Positions 12,389 to 25,250 of a stretch of 64,000 nucleotides of DNA are shown here, one piece after another. The notes beneath the pieces are model-generated. The model did not search any database. It was not told the origin of the DNA and saw only the letters and a program-made list of their open reading frames with translations. The DNA lies in NCBI GenBank assembly GCA_950295325.1, contig OX485804.1, positions 25,792,001-25,856,000 on the forward strand, given 5' to 3'. How positions within the stretch are numbered: position 1 is the first letter of the stretch; each line of letters opens with the position of its first letter. Origin of the DNA: Polytrichum commune (lineage: Eukaryota; Streptophyta; Polytrichopsida; Polytrichales; Polytrichaceae). Position numbers and translations under genes: made by a program.

Positions 12389-13618
12389 TACAAGGTAAAT
12401 GGGTCTTAACTCCTAATTTCCCCACGCGCGATTTCCCTTAAATCTGCCCAGAAAAATGTGACCTCATTTGAACAACCAAAATTGAAGATCTATAGTTTTT
12501 TTTGACAAATCCAACTGTATAGATGTTTGCAAGTTAGAGGTGACTAATTATAGTTCAATTTTAGACATCAAAGTTCTATTATGTAGGACATTATGATAGG
12601 AATGTCAATAATGGTCTTGAGTGGCAACAATTTAAACTTAAATTGGGGTTGGTTTTTTTTATCAAACCTCCACTCAAATCATCTCCAAATGACAAAATGT
12701 TATCATCATTCATAAAGAGGGGCAATACACCTACTCAAATCAACTCTTAAAACCCATTATTTTGTGAATCTTTGGGAATCTTTGGAATGCGAGGCAGCGG
12801 TGCCATAACTACCCACCCTCCACGTGGATTTACACCCACTAACACATGTCCAACTAGAAACTTCAGTGGTAGATGTTTAGCATATGTTGCATTTGAGTGT
12901 CTTGCAACTTTTCATATCAACAGGGGTTAAAAAAATCATGTTTAGGAAATGTTGTCCCTAAACTATGGAGGTGACAAATGTCAAGCAATTGTTCATGGAC
13001 CGGTTCCATTGTAAACCAATTGAGAGCATACTCCCATATTTGAATTAATCCAAAAACAACCAACTTTGTCGGGTCAAAATGATCCATGTGGCACGACATA
13101 GCAGACATGGACATTAAGCAGAGGAGTAGTTGAAATAGTCTAGAAACCATCCAAATTGGTGTCAAAGGGGTTAGAGCAAACTATTCACGACCAACTTATG
13201 GTCACATGGAACATTGGGGGTTTAAATGGCTCATTTTCTAAATCAAGACCCTTAATTTGATTGGGATGTGGTTTGGTGAGGATCAAAGAGCCAACATCAT
13301 AAAGACAGGTGTTTAAAAGAGATTGGACTAACATCTCCAAATATTAATAACTAATCTACACTCAATAATGAAGACAATTGGGAAGACCTATGTCTCCAAT
13401 TAAGAAATCAACAAACATGCACTTCCACTAACCATGACTACAACATGGAAGATTTGATTTTCAATCCGCTTTTTGCATATGTTTCATCATAGATTCGCTA
13501 ATGCAACACAAGTTTTATTGTGTAAGTTCAATTGGTAAAAGTTAGAGAACATGACAAAATGAACCGAATTACACCCATGTACCTTATTGTCTCCGGAGTC
13601 CGGGCCTTGATTGAGTAC
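12389..13618. other. Intergenic, nothing recognised
   Basis: AT-rich sequence with short ORFs only. No repeat, RNA gene or protein family could be supported. Confidence 0.5.
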
Positions 13619-13836
13619 TACACTCATTATCCCAATGAGTGTGTGTTGCTATTTGGAGTTATACAATGCTAGAACTTCTCAATGAGAATGTAATAGTTAC
13701 CGAGCAAAGTCATTTGTGTTTCATAATGTTTGAACAACCTATTGAACTTTTGTTAATAAAAATTGAACTCATGAGTGAGATGTTATTGCATTGCATAACT
13801 CCAAATAGTAACACGCTAAATGGGAGAATCAGTGTA
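13619..13836. mobile_element. Short TIR element, family N copy 1
   Basis: A MITE of about 218 bp. The left end runs TACACTCATTATCCCAATGA and the reverse complement of the right end runs TACACTGATTCTCCCATTTA. The terminal repeats stay similar for about 50 bases through GCTATTTGGAGTTATACAAT and TACTATTTGGAGTTATGCAA. TA stands at both outer ends, compatible with a TA target duplication (mariner-like). Because the termini begin CACT, a CACTA-type origin is not excluded. A second copy lies at about 39121-39350. No coding capacity. Confidence 0.8.
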
Positions 13837-14571
13837 AATAAGTGCCGGAAGAGAAGTTTTATCTCTTTTTGATTTTTTGATTTTTGATTTTTGTTGTTGT
13901 TGTTGTTGGTATTGAATGATGGGTTTTGTTTCCCAACACCTACCATCAAGGGCTCCATAAGAACTTGACCCATATAGTTTGGAGAGATGGCATTATTTTA
14001 TTCGAGTATACCTCTCATTCACCCTACATAAAAACCTTGGAATAGCATGCAATTTTAAGGGTTTTAAAAGTTGATTTGAAACCATAATTAACTTTAAAGA
14101 CCTTGAATTAGTATAATTAAGGTCATTTGAGATGAATCAACAACAAATGTGTAGGGGGTCAAGTTTTTATGTTGGATGGATGAGTTATATAGATAATTCC
14201 ATCACTCCCTATAGTTTTATTGTTGATTCATCTCAAATTAATCTCAATAGATTGATTCGGGACTTTGCCTCCAATTCGAGTGTTAGTTTGGTTTGCAATA
14301 GTAATGCACAAGCTCTACATTATTTTCCCCAATGATAGGTGTTGTCGCAACCCTTGCTAATTCCCCTTAACCATCTTAATCATTTTCATTTCTAGCAAGG
14401 GTCACGAGCGCTAACCCTTCGCATTCCGCCATGCTAATGATTAGCTCCTCCTACCCCGGACCTTATAGTTCATAAGAGGGAACCAACCCTCATACTTTGC
14501 TTTCAGGACTCACCCCTTAATTGGTAACCAATTCTTAAATGTGGACTTCCATCCATGGAAGTCCAATCTTA
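13837..14571. other. Intergenic, nothing recognised
   Basis: AT-rich, with a TTG/TTTTTG simple-sequence patch near 13865-13905. A few short ORFs, none recognised. Confidence 0.5.
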
Positions 14572-14956
14572 GGGCCGGTTCACACTATGCCCAAGTCGAG
14601 AGGAGAAGCGTCACTTTTCTGGACCAAACTATGTCGAGAGGAGAAGCCTTTGGGCTGAAAAAATATATTAAAATAATCCACTGTCATATTTTGAATATTT
14701 TAATAAATAAAAAAGCTCGGCCTCTTGACGGAAGTTTGGGTCGAGCATTTTGCTTGACCCAAAATTTGCTCGAGAGGCCAAACTCTTGGCGCCATAACTT
14801 CCTAAAAGTGTTGCCACCTAGGCTCTTTTGGAGGCGACGTCCTTTGGACTTCGGCCTCTAGTGTGAAGGCCGAGAGGACGGACTTTGGACATTTCTGCAT
14901 TTTCATTGGTCCAAACGCTTCTCCTCTTGAAGTTTGGCCATAGTGTGAACTGGCCC
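14572..14956. mobile_element. Harbinger/Tourist-like MITE, copy M2
   Basis: A 385-bp element flanked by TTA on both sides (14569-14571 and 14957-14959). The left terminus is GGGCCGGTTCACACTATGCC and the right terminus, inverted, is GGGCCAGTTCACACTATGGC. The inverted similarity continues through AGAGGAGAAGCGT and TGGACCAA. The interior has further inverted motifs (GGTCGAGCA/TGCTTGACC) and no transposase. It shares its terminal signature with M1, M3 and M4. Confidence 0.85.
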
Positions 14957-15790
14957 TTATGTTGATCGTCGCATTGCCGGAGCAACGCTACAACAACCCG
15001 AAGCATACTAGGCAACTATGCCTTAACATTGGGCCAAAGCCCATGGAGGCCGTGCCGTTTGGCCTCGGGTGGGTGAGGCCACACCACCTCACCCATATAA
15101 GCCTCTAAGACTCTAGGCGGGGCCCCTACCCCACCGTCAAGAAATCTTTTGCCTCTCTACCAAGAGTTGGGGCCAAGTAGACATTTTCCCTTAGTTGTTG
15201 GGCCTAGAAGCCCCTAGCAGCTTCAGACCATTATAACTTCCTTATGTGATGTCTAATGCTAATAATTGACCACTCCATTTGCATCTACGCTTCACGTAGA
15301 TGCCGATGGACTCCTCACTTGCCCCATTTGGGCAAGTATTAAGGAAGTTATACCTGTTCAAACCTTGGTAGTCCCGGGAGCCACTCCCAGGCCACTGCTG
15401 TACCAGGGCGCTGTCCCAGGACATAGGCCCATTCAAATTGCCGTAACTCCTAACTCACACCTCCGATTGAGGTGTTCTTGAGCATTGTAGAATCTACACG
15501 CCATAAGCTACGCATAGTTGATGGCCTTACCCTCGTGCCTCCTAGTCTCCGTGGGTGGGAGGCGTTCCCGACGCCTGGGGCCCTCACCCACAATGGGATC
15601 ACTTGGGCCCTCTCACCAACGGCGCCACAAGTCCCAGGTGTCCCCCTTGTGCCATGGTGTTTCAGGCACTCCTCATGGAGAGGTGCGCAACATGTGTTGT
15701 GAACACTTACCCTTGAATTATGCCATGACGTTGTTGATGAGATTTGGTTCACAACACCTACCAAGAGGGTACTAGTAAAATCAAGCCCCG
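14957..15790. other. GC-rich intergenic patch
   Basis: Markedly richer in GC than the flanks, with Gly/Pro/Arg-coding short ORFs on both strands that overlap each other and match nothing I recognise. A 13-bp inverted pair, TATAACTTCCTTA (about 15232) and TAAGGAAGTTATA (about 15340), and an inverted GTTGTGAAC/GTTCACAAC pair (about 15695-15755) suggest transposon remnants. No gene called. Confidence 0.45.
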
Positions 15791-18700
15791 TATAGGCTGA
15801 ATGCTTATTCATTCCAAATTTAAATTTACTAGATTAATTCAAGGTCTTTGACCATGATTTAGAGTTTAATCATGATCTAGATAGAATTCTTGAGCTCTAC
15901 AATAGTAATGAACGTTTTCACTCTCCCTTCCCCTAGTTTGCATTCCCCCTCAGCAAGTCTTATGAACATTCACCCATGCCCATAGTCCAGGAAATGCATT
16001 GCTCAAATTTAGCAACCAAATACATATATTGCTTTTACTATATAATTTACTATTAGACGAAATCCTATATGTGCACAACACCATCATTTTTCTAACATGG
16101 CAAGATGGACCATTCATGTGAATCAAGCAAACTTTGGGTTGCGATAAGAAAATGTAACTTGGATGAATGGAACATGTACAATGGACAAGATGAAACTTCA
16201 ATGATAAACCTCAACAAGATCTTCAATGTCCATCAATAGATGTTTTGGACCTCACTTTGTTTTGTGGGCCCAAACCATGACTCATAACCGCACCTTGTTG
16301 GTGTTTATGCCCCAGGAGTCATCAATGCTCCTAGAAGTGCATTGTCTATTTGTTAAAAGTAGAAAAATAAGCATGTATTTCTTTGATATACTGTTGATTT
16401 TAAGAATATACATGCATTCTAAAATGAACCATTTGTTTGTTAATAAATTTTACATATAGGTTTGCCACTGAAGTGGGTGGAGTTTGGGTTGCAACAAAAA
16501 CAAGTCAAATGTGTATAAAACATACAAACTTTGAATAATGCATTGAGAACCTTAACAACTTGTCCAAAGTGTTAGGGTTTTTCATAAGTTAGCTTGGAGA
16601 AGTGATTGGTATCAAACTATGATCAACAAAAGCATTGATTGTCGTTTCGTGCACATGAATGTTCCTATTATAATGAGTAATCAAACAAGGTCAGTTCACA
16701 TAACATCCTCAAATCTCAAATCCCAAAGATTTTGTTTTTACAGATCAAAAGACTTGACATCGATTAAAGTTGCCTTTCACGAGTCTCAATCCTACTGGCT
16801 TTCAAGTTCGTTGAACAAGTTGTATGTTTTTCCATATCCATCAATTTGAGCCGAAATTTTGAGAAATAATTCTTTGAATTGGTTTTTCGATGACTTGATC
16901 ACATTCATGGGACCAAACCCCAAGTTGTACATAGGCATTTGGTCCTATCTGGAGACTTTCCTTTTGAGCATAGTAATGGGGAATAGGGACAAACAATTTT
17001 ACCAATGCACACACTCATGCTTTAAATATGTCAAATTATTGATTAGCACCTAAAGGTCAAAAGGGGGGGGGGGGGGGAGAGGATTGAGGTTGGGCCTCTC
17101 CCATCAGCCTTTGTTTACCTCATTTAAGACCCCTTTGCAAATGTTTCAGTGTGATCAACATACATATTTAGACATGGAATTTTGAGATACACTCTTTGGG
17201 AAAAAGAAGTTGTAATTTTGATATTGGTTGACACGATCTTACGGTCAAATAGTCTAGGGTAAAGAGGTGGGGGCAACATAGAAAACACATGATTTTTTTT
17301 CTTTATTTGGATGGCAACACCATCATAACATGGCCATTCTTATTTTTTTATTTGTATGTTTTCACAAATGTGTCGCTTTATAGTATGCCATTTGAGTATT
17401 GTTTGCAATTTAGAAGAGTGGTCAAAGTGCATTTACTTTCATTTATTTCTTCTTATTCCTAAAAGTGGGAGATCTAATCACCAAGTGGGTCTCTCTTCCA
17501 AAAACCATGCTTGTGTTGATCCAAGGTGTGGAAAAACATGGGTGGGGCCTCTCCAATTGCCACCATTACTTTGCTTTCTTTATGTCATTGGCAAGGATCC
17601 CCCCCTCTTCCTTTCAACTAACTTTCCACCAACCATGGGAATTGAACCCATGAGGCCACTTGGTCATGTGGCATTAGTTCCCACCCCCCATCCAAATTTA
17701 TTTCAACTTCATTTTCCAACACATATTTTTGGTACTTCGCTCCCCATGTAATAAAAATCACCTCAAACATTGTAGATAGAATCACCCTATCACATGACAC
17801 ACTTGCTTCAAAATATTGATCACCGTCTTAAAAGAAAATAGCAATCCACTTTTTTTTTAGGGGCCTACATTGAAAAAACAGCCAATAACAATGTAAGAAG
17901 TCATCACATACAAATTACCAAACATCTTCTATAAAAAAAAATCAATATCCCCTTTTCACATTATTTCATCTATAAACTCCAATTACATATATCTTACCTT
18001 TTATTATTTGTCTTGATGGGAGTGCCATTTCGAAATTCGGCACATCAAGTTTGCTATAAGACTGACTTCGTAACCCTTTTAACAAAACCTCAAGTTGAAT
18101 ATTGAATGACAAAAACCACAAAAACAAAAAATCTAGAGTGTCAAGAAATCTCACCTTGCTGCAACAAGTGCCTCATTTGATGGAGGTTTGTCAAGCCACC
18201 ACTTCCCTTGTAGCAACAAATTCAAAGGTGTGAAAGAAATTCTCAATAGACCCTTCATTGCGGTGATCTTTCCATCCTAGCATGTATGCCACCTACTTCC
18301 GGGAAAAGAAGAAAAAAAGAAAAAGAAAAAATTGGGCAATTCCTCCCAAAATCGCTCTCGAGATTGCACATTTTGAAATATTAAAAGTAGAAGAAAAGCA
18401 AGTGCAAGGAATAGATTACATGTTAGCTGACTCCACCCTTCTCAATGTTTACAAGCTAATCCCGACCTTGCAAAATCTATCAAGCACCAAAATAGGCACC
18501 ATGTGAACTTTGGACAAGGAATGACATATGAATTCACAGAGCATAATTACCCACATTGGAGCCTACCCAGGCTTGACACGAAGGACGCCAATGGAAATTT
18601 CGTTCTCGATGACTCTCCACCACTTCAAATCGTCACATGGTCATTTGCAATGCCATTTACCAACCAACATTTATCATTATGCAAGATGCTCTCCCCATGC

Positions 18701-20480
18701 ATAGCATGACATGGTCAAAACTCCAAAAGATAATCAGCAGGTGACCATAAGAGGGTCAATGCGGCCTTGAGAGGGTTGCTCTGACGTTTAGGGCTTAATT
18801 GAATTCTAGGGAATCTTCCCCTCGAGGTCCTTGGACTTTAGTTTTTCTTGCGGCTTTGAACTTAAGCTTGCGATTTTTGGCCACATCTACACTCTTTATT
18901 TTCTTAAGTATCGGGCCCATGTTATCAAATATTGTATTCAATATTTATGTATGTGTACTCACTTGTATTCAGTGCATTCCAAATACACCTAAGTACAAGA
19001 TTGAGTACAAAGTTGAGTACAAAATTGAATCTTTACATAATATTACACATAACTAGTGTATAAATGGACATGAGACAACTTCATGGTCTATGATGTAAAC
19101 AACCCCTAAGCCTATGCATGAAGGGGTTTATGTGCAAAGGGCCTCTTTGTTTGCTATTGAAGTTTTTGGATGGTGACAAAAAACCTTAGGAAAACTAATA
19201 TCACTTGTGAGTGCGTATGTATCAAGCACCACGGCTCCGGACTTTGGGGGGGGGGGGGGGTCAATGCCTTGATAAAAATTTGCATAGACAAAAGGTCTTT
19301 CTCTCGCTCACCTCTTAAGGTAAACTCCCATTCATAAGTTGGGTGCTAGAGTTCGTGAGATTGGAGACGATGTCAATGTTAGCCACATGTACATATGATG
19401 TACCATTATTCTCATGAAAAATGAGCTTTTAAGTGATATTATTCTTGTCAATAAACATGACAATGCAAAACTATCATGTATGGAAAAACAACTTTTACAT
19501 GAGAAACATTGATGTAAATAATAAAAAAATAATAATAACACTTGTATCAACAAGCAAAAAGATTGTAATTTTGAAGTATAATTTCATATCATCAAAGACC
19601 TATCGACTCCCAAGGACTATAGCAATTTGTTGATGCGCCACCAATCCTTTGCCCTTGTGAAGTTTTAAGTCTCAACGTACATCCTCGCATCATCTCTAAT
19701 CTCTTTAAGTCCTGGGATGAAGACAACCATACAAGCATCGTTCTTGAGGTAAGAATGAGCAAATCCAAATAAAGCCTTCATTTGTTACCGATCGTGTGTA
19801 GTTCAATTGGGGTTGCAGAGGGAGGGGGAACATGCATTTGAAACTAGAATCCCTTCACCAAGTTTGTAGTGATTAGATCACACTTACCTCCACACAAGGA
19901 CACATGCAAATTGGAAAAAAAGCTATATGTAGAGGAAGTCTAAACATAATTATGATTATAAAGGTCTCAAAGGTATGGCAATTATTCCTCTTCACGAACT
20001 TAAAGGTCTTGAGCATGATGGGGTGCTTATCAAAACTGTTCTCCAACAATGTTGCAATAAAAATCAACAATACACAAATATGTGACAATGCATGCCTCAC
20101 CGATCAAGCAACAATTATCTCTCCAATATTGTGTATTTCATAACAATACTAAGTAGCTAGACAATGGTCTCTTTCCAAAGAAAAATGTTGTAATAAAAAA
20201 ACTTTGAGTTTATAGATGCGTGTTGAAAACTTCACAATGCATAGCCCAAGTGCTCCTCATAAACATGATCCCCTGGAAGTAAAGGACAATTATGCTCACC
20301 TGATACTTGGACCCATGAAACACAACCAAGGAGCTTTCTAATACTAAATTGGAACGGCCAACACATACAAATGTGCCCTTAATGAAATGAGATGAAATGA
20401 ATTTTAAAATTAGGGAAGCCAAAAAAACTAATGAACTGGAAGTACATCAAAATGGTTTCAAAGTAGCTAATTCTCTAACA
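15791..20480. other. Intergenic, no gene recognised
   Basis: A long AT-rich stretch. It holds 15-base G runs at 17063-17077 and 19246-19260, and near 17620-17690 on the - strand a GGTTCAATTCC motif resembling a tRNA B box without a properly spaced partner. Short ORFs do not match any family I know. Confidence 0.5.
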
Positions 20481-20605
20481 AATTGATGAACCCCACTCTC
20501 ACAATTAACACCCCCCCTATCTAACTCCCTCTCTCCTTCCTCATGGAAATAGCATCAAAGTAGGAGCGTCCGAGAAGAACGGAAATAGGAGCACCTCCTA
20601 CGGCT

Positions 20606-23600
20606 ATGGACGTCCTATCCTTTTCTTTATCCACGGAGAAACACTCTTCTTCTCCATTGCCTCCAGGCTCTGGAAGAGCGGCACACTCCCACCTGAACTC
20701 GAACAGAGGCGAGGCGAGCAATTGCGGCCTCACTCACTGGTTGCACAATAATCCATTTGCGATGGCGATGGCGTGTCCGAATTCCTGTATTACGCGTACA
20801 ACGAACCCACATCTCTTCATCACAACCCCCCAGGTCTCCCAATTGCAAAAGGGTGGCAGGAGCCTGCGCACTGAGTTCGGGCGTGGAATTCTTGGCTGTG
20901 GGGGCAGGACTGGGGTTTCTGTCAAACTAGGTGCAGGAATTTCGTCGAGGAGAGGATGGGTTGGGATTTTCAAAGCAAGTTTGAAGCCGGAGGCTGAGGC
21001 TGAGGCTGAGGCTGCTGAGAGTGAGGAGGCCAAGGTGGAGGAGGAGCAGGCGAGGAAGAGTGACCTGGAGAAAGACATCTCCAAGGTGAGTTGTACATTT
21101 TCTGATGCTCAAAGAAAATTCATTTCTATACATGAGATGCATACGTTTGTCTGGGATTTTGTGAGGAAACATTCTGTTGCGAAATGTGAAATTTCATAAT
21201 GTTATCATGGAGCCTTGTGAGCTTTTTCCCTTTCTATTTAAACTCAAGGGACAAATATCCAAGAATTTGGATCCTTATGTCTGGTGCTGAAGATAAATTA
21301 GTTGTGATGTAAGAAGCACATATTTTCGTGGGTTTTGTAAGAAACAATTGTGCTGGGAAGCAATGGGCTGAAATGTCAAAGTTCATAATATTCACATTAA
21401 GGCTTGTGAGCTTGTTCCCTTTCTATTTAGACTCAAGGAAAAAATATTCAAGAATTGGGCCTTCATGTCTGCTGCTGAACATCAATTCAGTTGTGATCTG
21501 AGATGCACATATTTCCGTGGGTTTTGTGAGCAATTTTTTTGTTGGGAAGCAATGGGCTGAAATGTGAAAGTTCAAAACATAAGACTTAAACCTTGTGAGC
21601 TTGTTTCCTTTCTATTCAGAATCAAGGGAAAATCTGTAGGAATTGGGGTTTGTCATGTCTGTTGCAGGAAATTTAGTCTTGTTTATAAGATGCACAATGT
21701 CGTGGGTTTTGTGAGGATAACTTGTGTTTTGAAGCACTGGGCTGAAACATGAAAGTTCAGAACATTATTAATAAACCTTGTGAGCTTGTTCCCTTTCTAC
21801 TTAGATATAAGGAACATTTCTCCAAGAATTGGGGTCCTCATGTCTAGGTGTGCTGCACATGTCTGCTGCTGGGGAAAAATAAAAATTGTGATATGAGATG
21901 CACAATATTCTCTTACATGGCTTTTGATGCTTGCATCAAAGTGCCTTCGATTCTCCAAGGGATAGTCAAGTGGCAAGGTCCTATTAGGGTGAGGAAACCC
22001 TTCACACATTCTCAAATCAAGGCTTAAAATTGCCCAAAATTCTCTTACACGGCTTTTGATGCTTGCATCAAAGTGGCTTTCGATTCCTGGTCCCATGGAA
22101 CACTCTTATGAAGCTCAATAATGCTATGATTATGTTATGATGATATTTTTGTTGTTGTGTTAAACTCCAGGCAGTGAGGAAAACGGCGGCAACGTTTGCC
22201 CCACGTGCTTCGAGTGCCCGCAGCAAAAACCCTGCGCAGCCGGGCACCACGCTCTACTCCATTTTTGAGGTGCAGGCATATGTGAGCATGGTCGTAGGCG
22301 GAGTGCTCTCCTTCAACTTGTTGTTTCCTTCGGATCAGCCGGACCTTTGGCGCCTCATGGGAATGTGGTCTGTGTGGATGTTCAGTGAGTATCTCTCTTG
22401 GTTTTCTTAGTAAAATAAATTTATTTCCACATTCATAAGTCCATCTTAAGGCCATCAATGAGAGATTTTAGATTTTAATTGTCACTGACCCCAAGTTCTA
22501 GTGTAAATGCCCCTTAGTCTCTGACATATTTCAGAAAGCATTCTGGTCTCCAATTCTGTGCAATATGTGTGCCTGCCACAATTGTGAGACTATGTAGTGA
22601 ATTGGTGCACACACTAATGCATTCAGGGTTTTGTAATACTTTGTGAGGCCTTGGTACTCCCTTTTGTACCCCTGCAATTTAGAGAGTTTCAAACAATTAT
22701 CAAGGCTGTGGAAGATTCCTAAAAGGAGATCTTGTCAAAGCCCTCTTAGCAAAAGTAGGGTGTACTCTCAAATAACCCAACTCTTGGCTTTGTTTTTCCA
22801 CCTTCAGGATTTTGTGTTATCTTTCCTGGTTTTCAAGTTAGGTCAAAGGCAAAAGCCTCATCTTATCTTTCCTAATCGAAATTGGCCCCTGGTCAAATGG
22901 CTTGCCACTGTTTGGCTATTGCCGCATGTGTGATTTGTTTTCTATTTCATTCTAGTTTTCGATTGTTTACTTTTAATTGTCTTTTATTGAGTATGTAACT
23001 CTAAGAGGTAATAATCAATTTATATCTCTTGATCCTTATTTTAAGGTTTACTGGGTTCCTTTATCTGAAACTGTTGTTTAAGCATTGATACAAGGACATA
23101 TTTCATGAGGCTTTGGGTGTCCCTCCAATTTGAAAGGTTTTTTAAAATCCTCAATGTTAATAGAGCATCAGAGTTTCTTGGCATGAGTAGGTACGAATTT
23201 ACAATCCTTTTTTTTTGTGGCTAATGGATTATTGTAATTGTTTGCAGCAATTCCTTCGTTACGAGCTCGTGACTGTCCTACCAAAGAGAAGGATGCATTG
23301 AACTACTTGTTCCTGGCCATTCCTCTCATCAACGTCACACTACCATTAATTTGGAAATCTTTTCCTGCTGTATGGTCAGCAGACGTTTTGGCATTTTTTG
23401 CCATGTATGCATGGAAGGTACATATTCAACCTGAACGTGTCAAATACTGGACTCAAGCGTCTGAAGAACTTGATCTAAATTGCTGAAATTGTCATTGAAA
23501 ATGTATAAAGTCATTGTTTGAGCTGATTACTTGCCTGCAAGCATATATAATGTGTTCTCCGGAAATTTACATGAGAAAAAGTTGTGTACCGGAAAATTTC

Positions 23601-23723
23601 TGGAAGTCAATTTTTGTCAGTATTTCTTGTAATGTTGGAAACTTTGACTGATTGGATGTGGGGTATTTGCAGCTGGAATGGCTAGGGGGTGACGATGAGA
23701 AAGGCAATGACTCTGCGTCGTAG
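20606..23723 (+). CDS. RPH1: RPH1-like chloroplast membrane protein, 4 exons
   Basis: Exons: 20606-21085, 22171-22384, 23248-23417 and 23673-23723, joined in frame to give 304 residues. All introns are GT-AG (phases 0, 1, 0). The conserved core at residues about 180-288 resembles land-plant 'resistance to Phytophthora 1' proteins: NPAQPGTTLYSIFEVQAY, PDLWRLMGMWSVWMFTIPSL, RARDCPTKEKDALNYLFL. RPH1 is a plastid protein linked in Arabidopsis to immunity against an oomycete; the biochemical activity is unknown to me. Four hydrophobic segments (about 195-212, 219-236, 249-266 and 275-290) suggest a membrane protein. The N-terminus is Ser/Thr/Arg-rich and acid-poor, like a transit peptide. It is followed by an Ala/Glu-rich acidic stretch (about 131-152). 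An in-frame ATG at 20762 (MAMACPNS) in good context could be the real start, giving 252 residues. The fourth exon is short (LEWLGGDDEKGNDSAS) and is supported only by frame and splice signals. Confidence 0.85.
21131..21925. repeat. ~185-190-bp tandem repeat inside RPH1 intron 1
   Basis: Four to five head-to-tail copies. The marker C/GCTTGTGAGC recurs at 21213, 21402, 21591 and 21776, with spacings of 189, 189 and 185. Each unit also holds CGTGGGTTTTGTGAG and AGCAATGGGCTGAAATG. The array begins about 45 bases after the exon 1 donor. Confidence 0.9.
21905..22086. repeat. 130-bp-spaced direct repeat with palindrome
   Basis: The block ATTCTCTTACATGGCTTTTG, followed by the palindrome TGATGCTTGCATCA and then AAGTG, occurs twice, near 21909 and 22039 (130 bases apart). 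It lies in RPH1 intron 1, directly after the 190-bp array. Confidence 0.8.
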
Positions 23724-25230
23724 GCAACTAAATCATCCCTTCTGATACTCTGATGTTGGTGCAAATACACAGACATTTGGTGTGATTGCACTGTAAGTAT
23801 CTTGAGTTTGACTCTTTTGTAGGTAGGTAATCTCATAACATCAGTGAAACTTGATTTGAAATAGAATTAGATTTTTCTGAACAGAGGTATATTCGGTGAA
23901 CGAATGGTCAAGATGTTTGGTCCTCTATGTTACAGCAGTTTGATCTAATCAACCCAATTAAAGGAAGATTGAATAGCATGATTTTGTCGAGGATGGAGCT
24001 ATGTATTCATGCGGTTTGTTGGTTCCAAGTTAGCTGATAAGGTGGTTTGTGTTGGTGCAGGCTGGGATGGAGATATAGATTTCAAATTGTAGAGATGAAA
24101 ATGAGGTTCTAGGCAAATTGCCTGTACCAGGCGGGAGCCAAACAGAGCATGCCCATTGTATACTTAGAAATTTCCAATCTTCTCATCAAAGTATGAGCTA
24201 TAACAATTTATTTCAATGCATCCTCCTACTATGTTTACAGCTTATTTAGTTTAATGCTGCACACTGAGTTCCAGAATATACTCTTGCTCTCCGTAATAGG
24301 TGCAGAGGAAGTGAAGTGGAAACCCTTTTGAATAACTATTTGCTGTGAAATGTGGTTACAGTGAAAGAATTTCTCACATCCTCTTCTCTATATAATAGTT
24401 GTGCAAGAAAATTCGGATGGAGCTTCCAAAGCTTACCGGAAGAAAGTCCGTTTATTAGAGGGCATTCTGTTTTTTAATCCTGCCATTTTGTAGGTTCCAC
24501 TATTTCAATGGTTTGTGTAAAGCACATGCAATAATCTACTGTTGGTGCTATTGACTTATTAAACTGTTATTTCAACAGGTAGGTTGCCTGTTGTTTGTAA
24601 CATCCCATATACCTGTTGAATGTTATATCTTACACAGTCAAATAGTTTTGATGAATTGTATGCACTTTTGGTATTTTTGACATCTAGTTTTTGACATACC
24701 AATAAGTGCACCTTGGATAATTTACAGTATCAACGTGTGCTATTTCCTACCTCCCCCAACTTGATGAAACCTACCTAACCATCAGCAGACTTAGTCAAAA
24801 TTGGTGACAGAGAGAAAAAAACCTGACCATCAGCAGTCTCATTTCAATCCATAAATCTGCAATCAAGCATTTCACAACCTCATATGTAAGCAGCCCACTT
24901 TTATTTTATGTAAAACTTTAGCAACTTCAAATGACTGTCCCCACTGCGAAGAATGATACCATCAGAAGAACCTGATGCATCATGAAATCATTGTGGCATG
25001 TGTAAAGTGCCAGGTGACTGGCAACTCCAGCTTCATTACTACTATAAAATCATGTGTGAATTATTATATATGTCTTTACATATCTCCCAGATGCGGCGGA
25101 GGCTGTATTATTGGACAATTCCTTCAAAAGGAAGTCTAAATTCTGTGAGGGAATCTCATTAAAGCGCGGGATTCGCAACACGGGTGTCTGCTTAGGTGGC
25201 GGATTACCGTAGTAACCTACTCCATTAAGC
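23724..25230. other. 3' flank of RPH1-like gene, intergenic
   Basis: No coding sequence recognised. The first few hundred bases are probably the 3' untranslated region. Confidence 0.5.
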
Positions 25231-25250
25231 TAGGGTTTCTAGGGTTTAGG
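25231..25250 (+). promoter_or_regulatory. Double telo-box (TAGGGTTT x2)
   Basis: TAGGGTTT occurs at 25231-25238 and again at 25240-25247. This plant promoter motif is common near start sites of housekeeping genes. It lies about 1.5 kb upstream of the VTT-protein ATG and is the best visible candidate for that gene's promoter. A long leader with an intron between here and 26747 would then be expected. Confidence 0.4.

Noticed and set aside
17618..17700. tRNA-like A and B box motifs (TGACCAAGTGG, GGTTCAATTCC) on the - strand
   Set aside because: The spacing between the boxes is about 7 bases, far too short for a tRNA or an intact SINE head, and no cloverleaf forms. At most a fragment.
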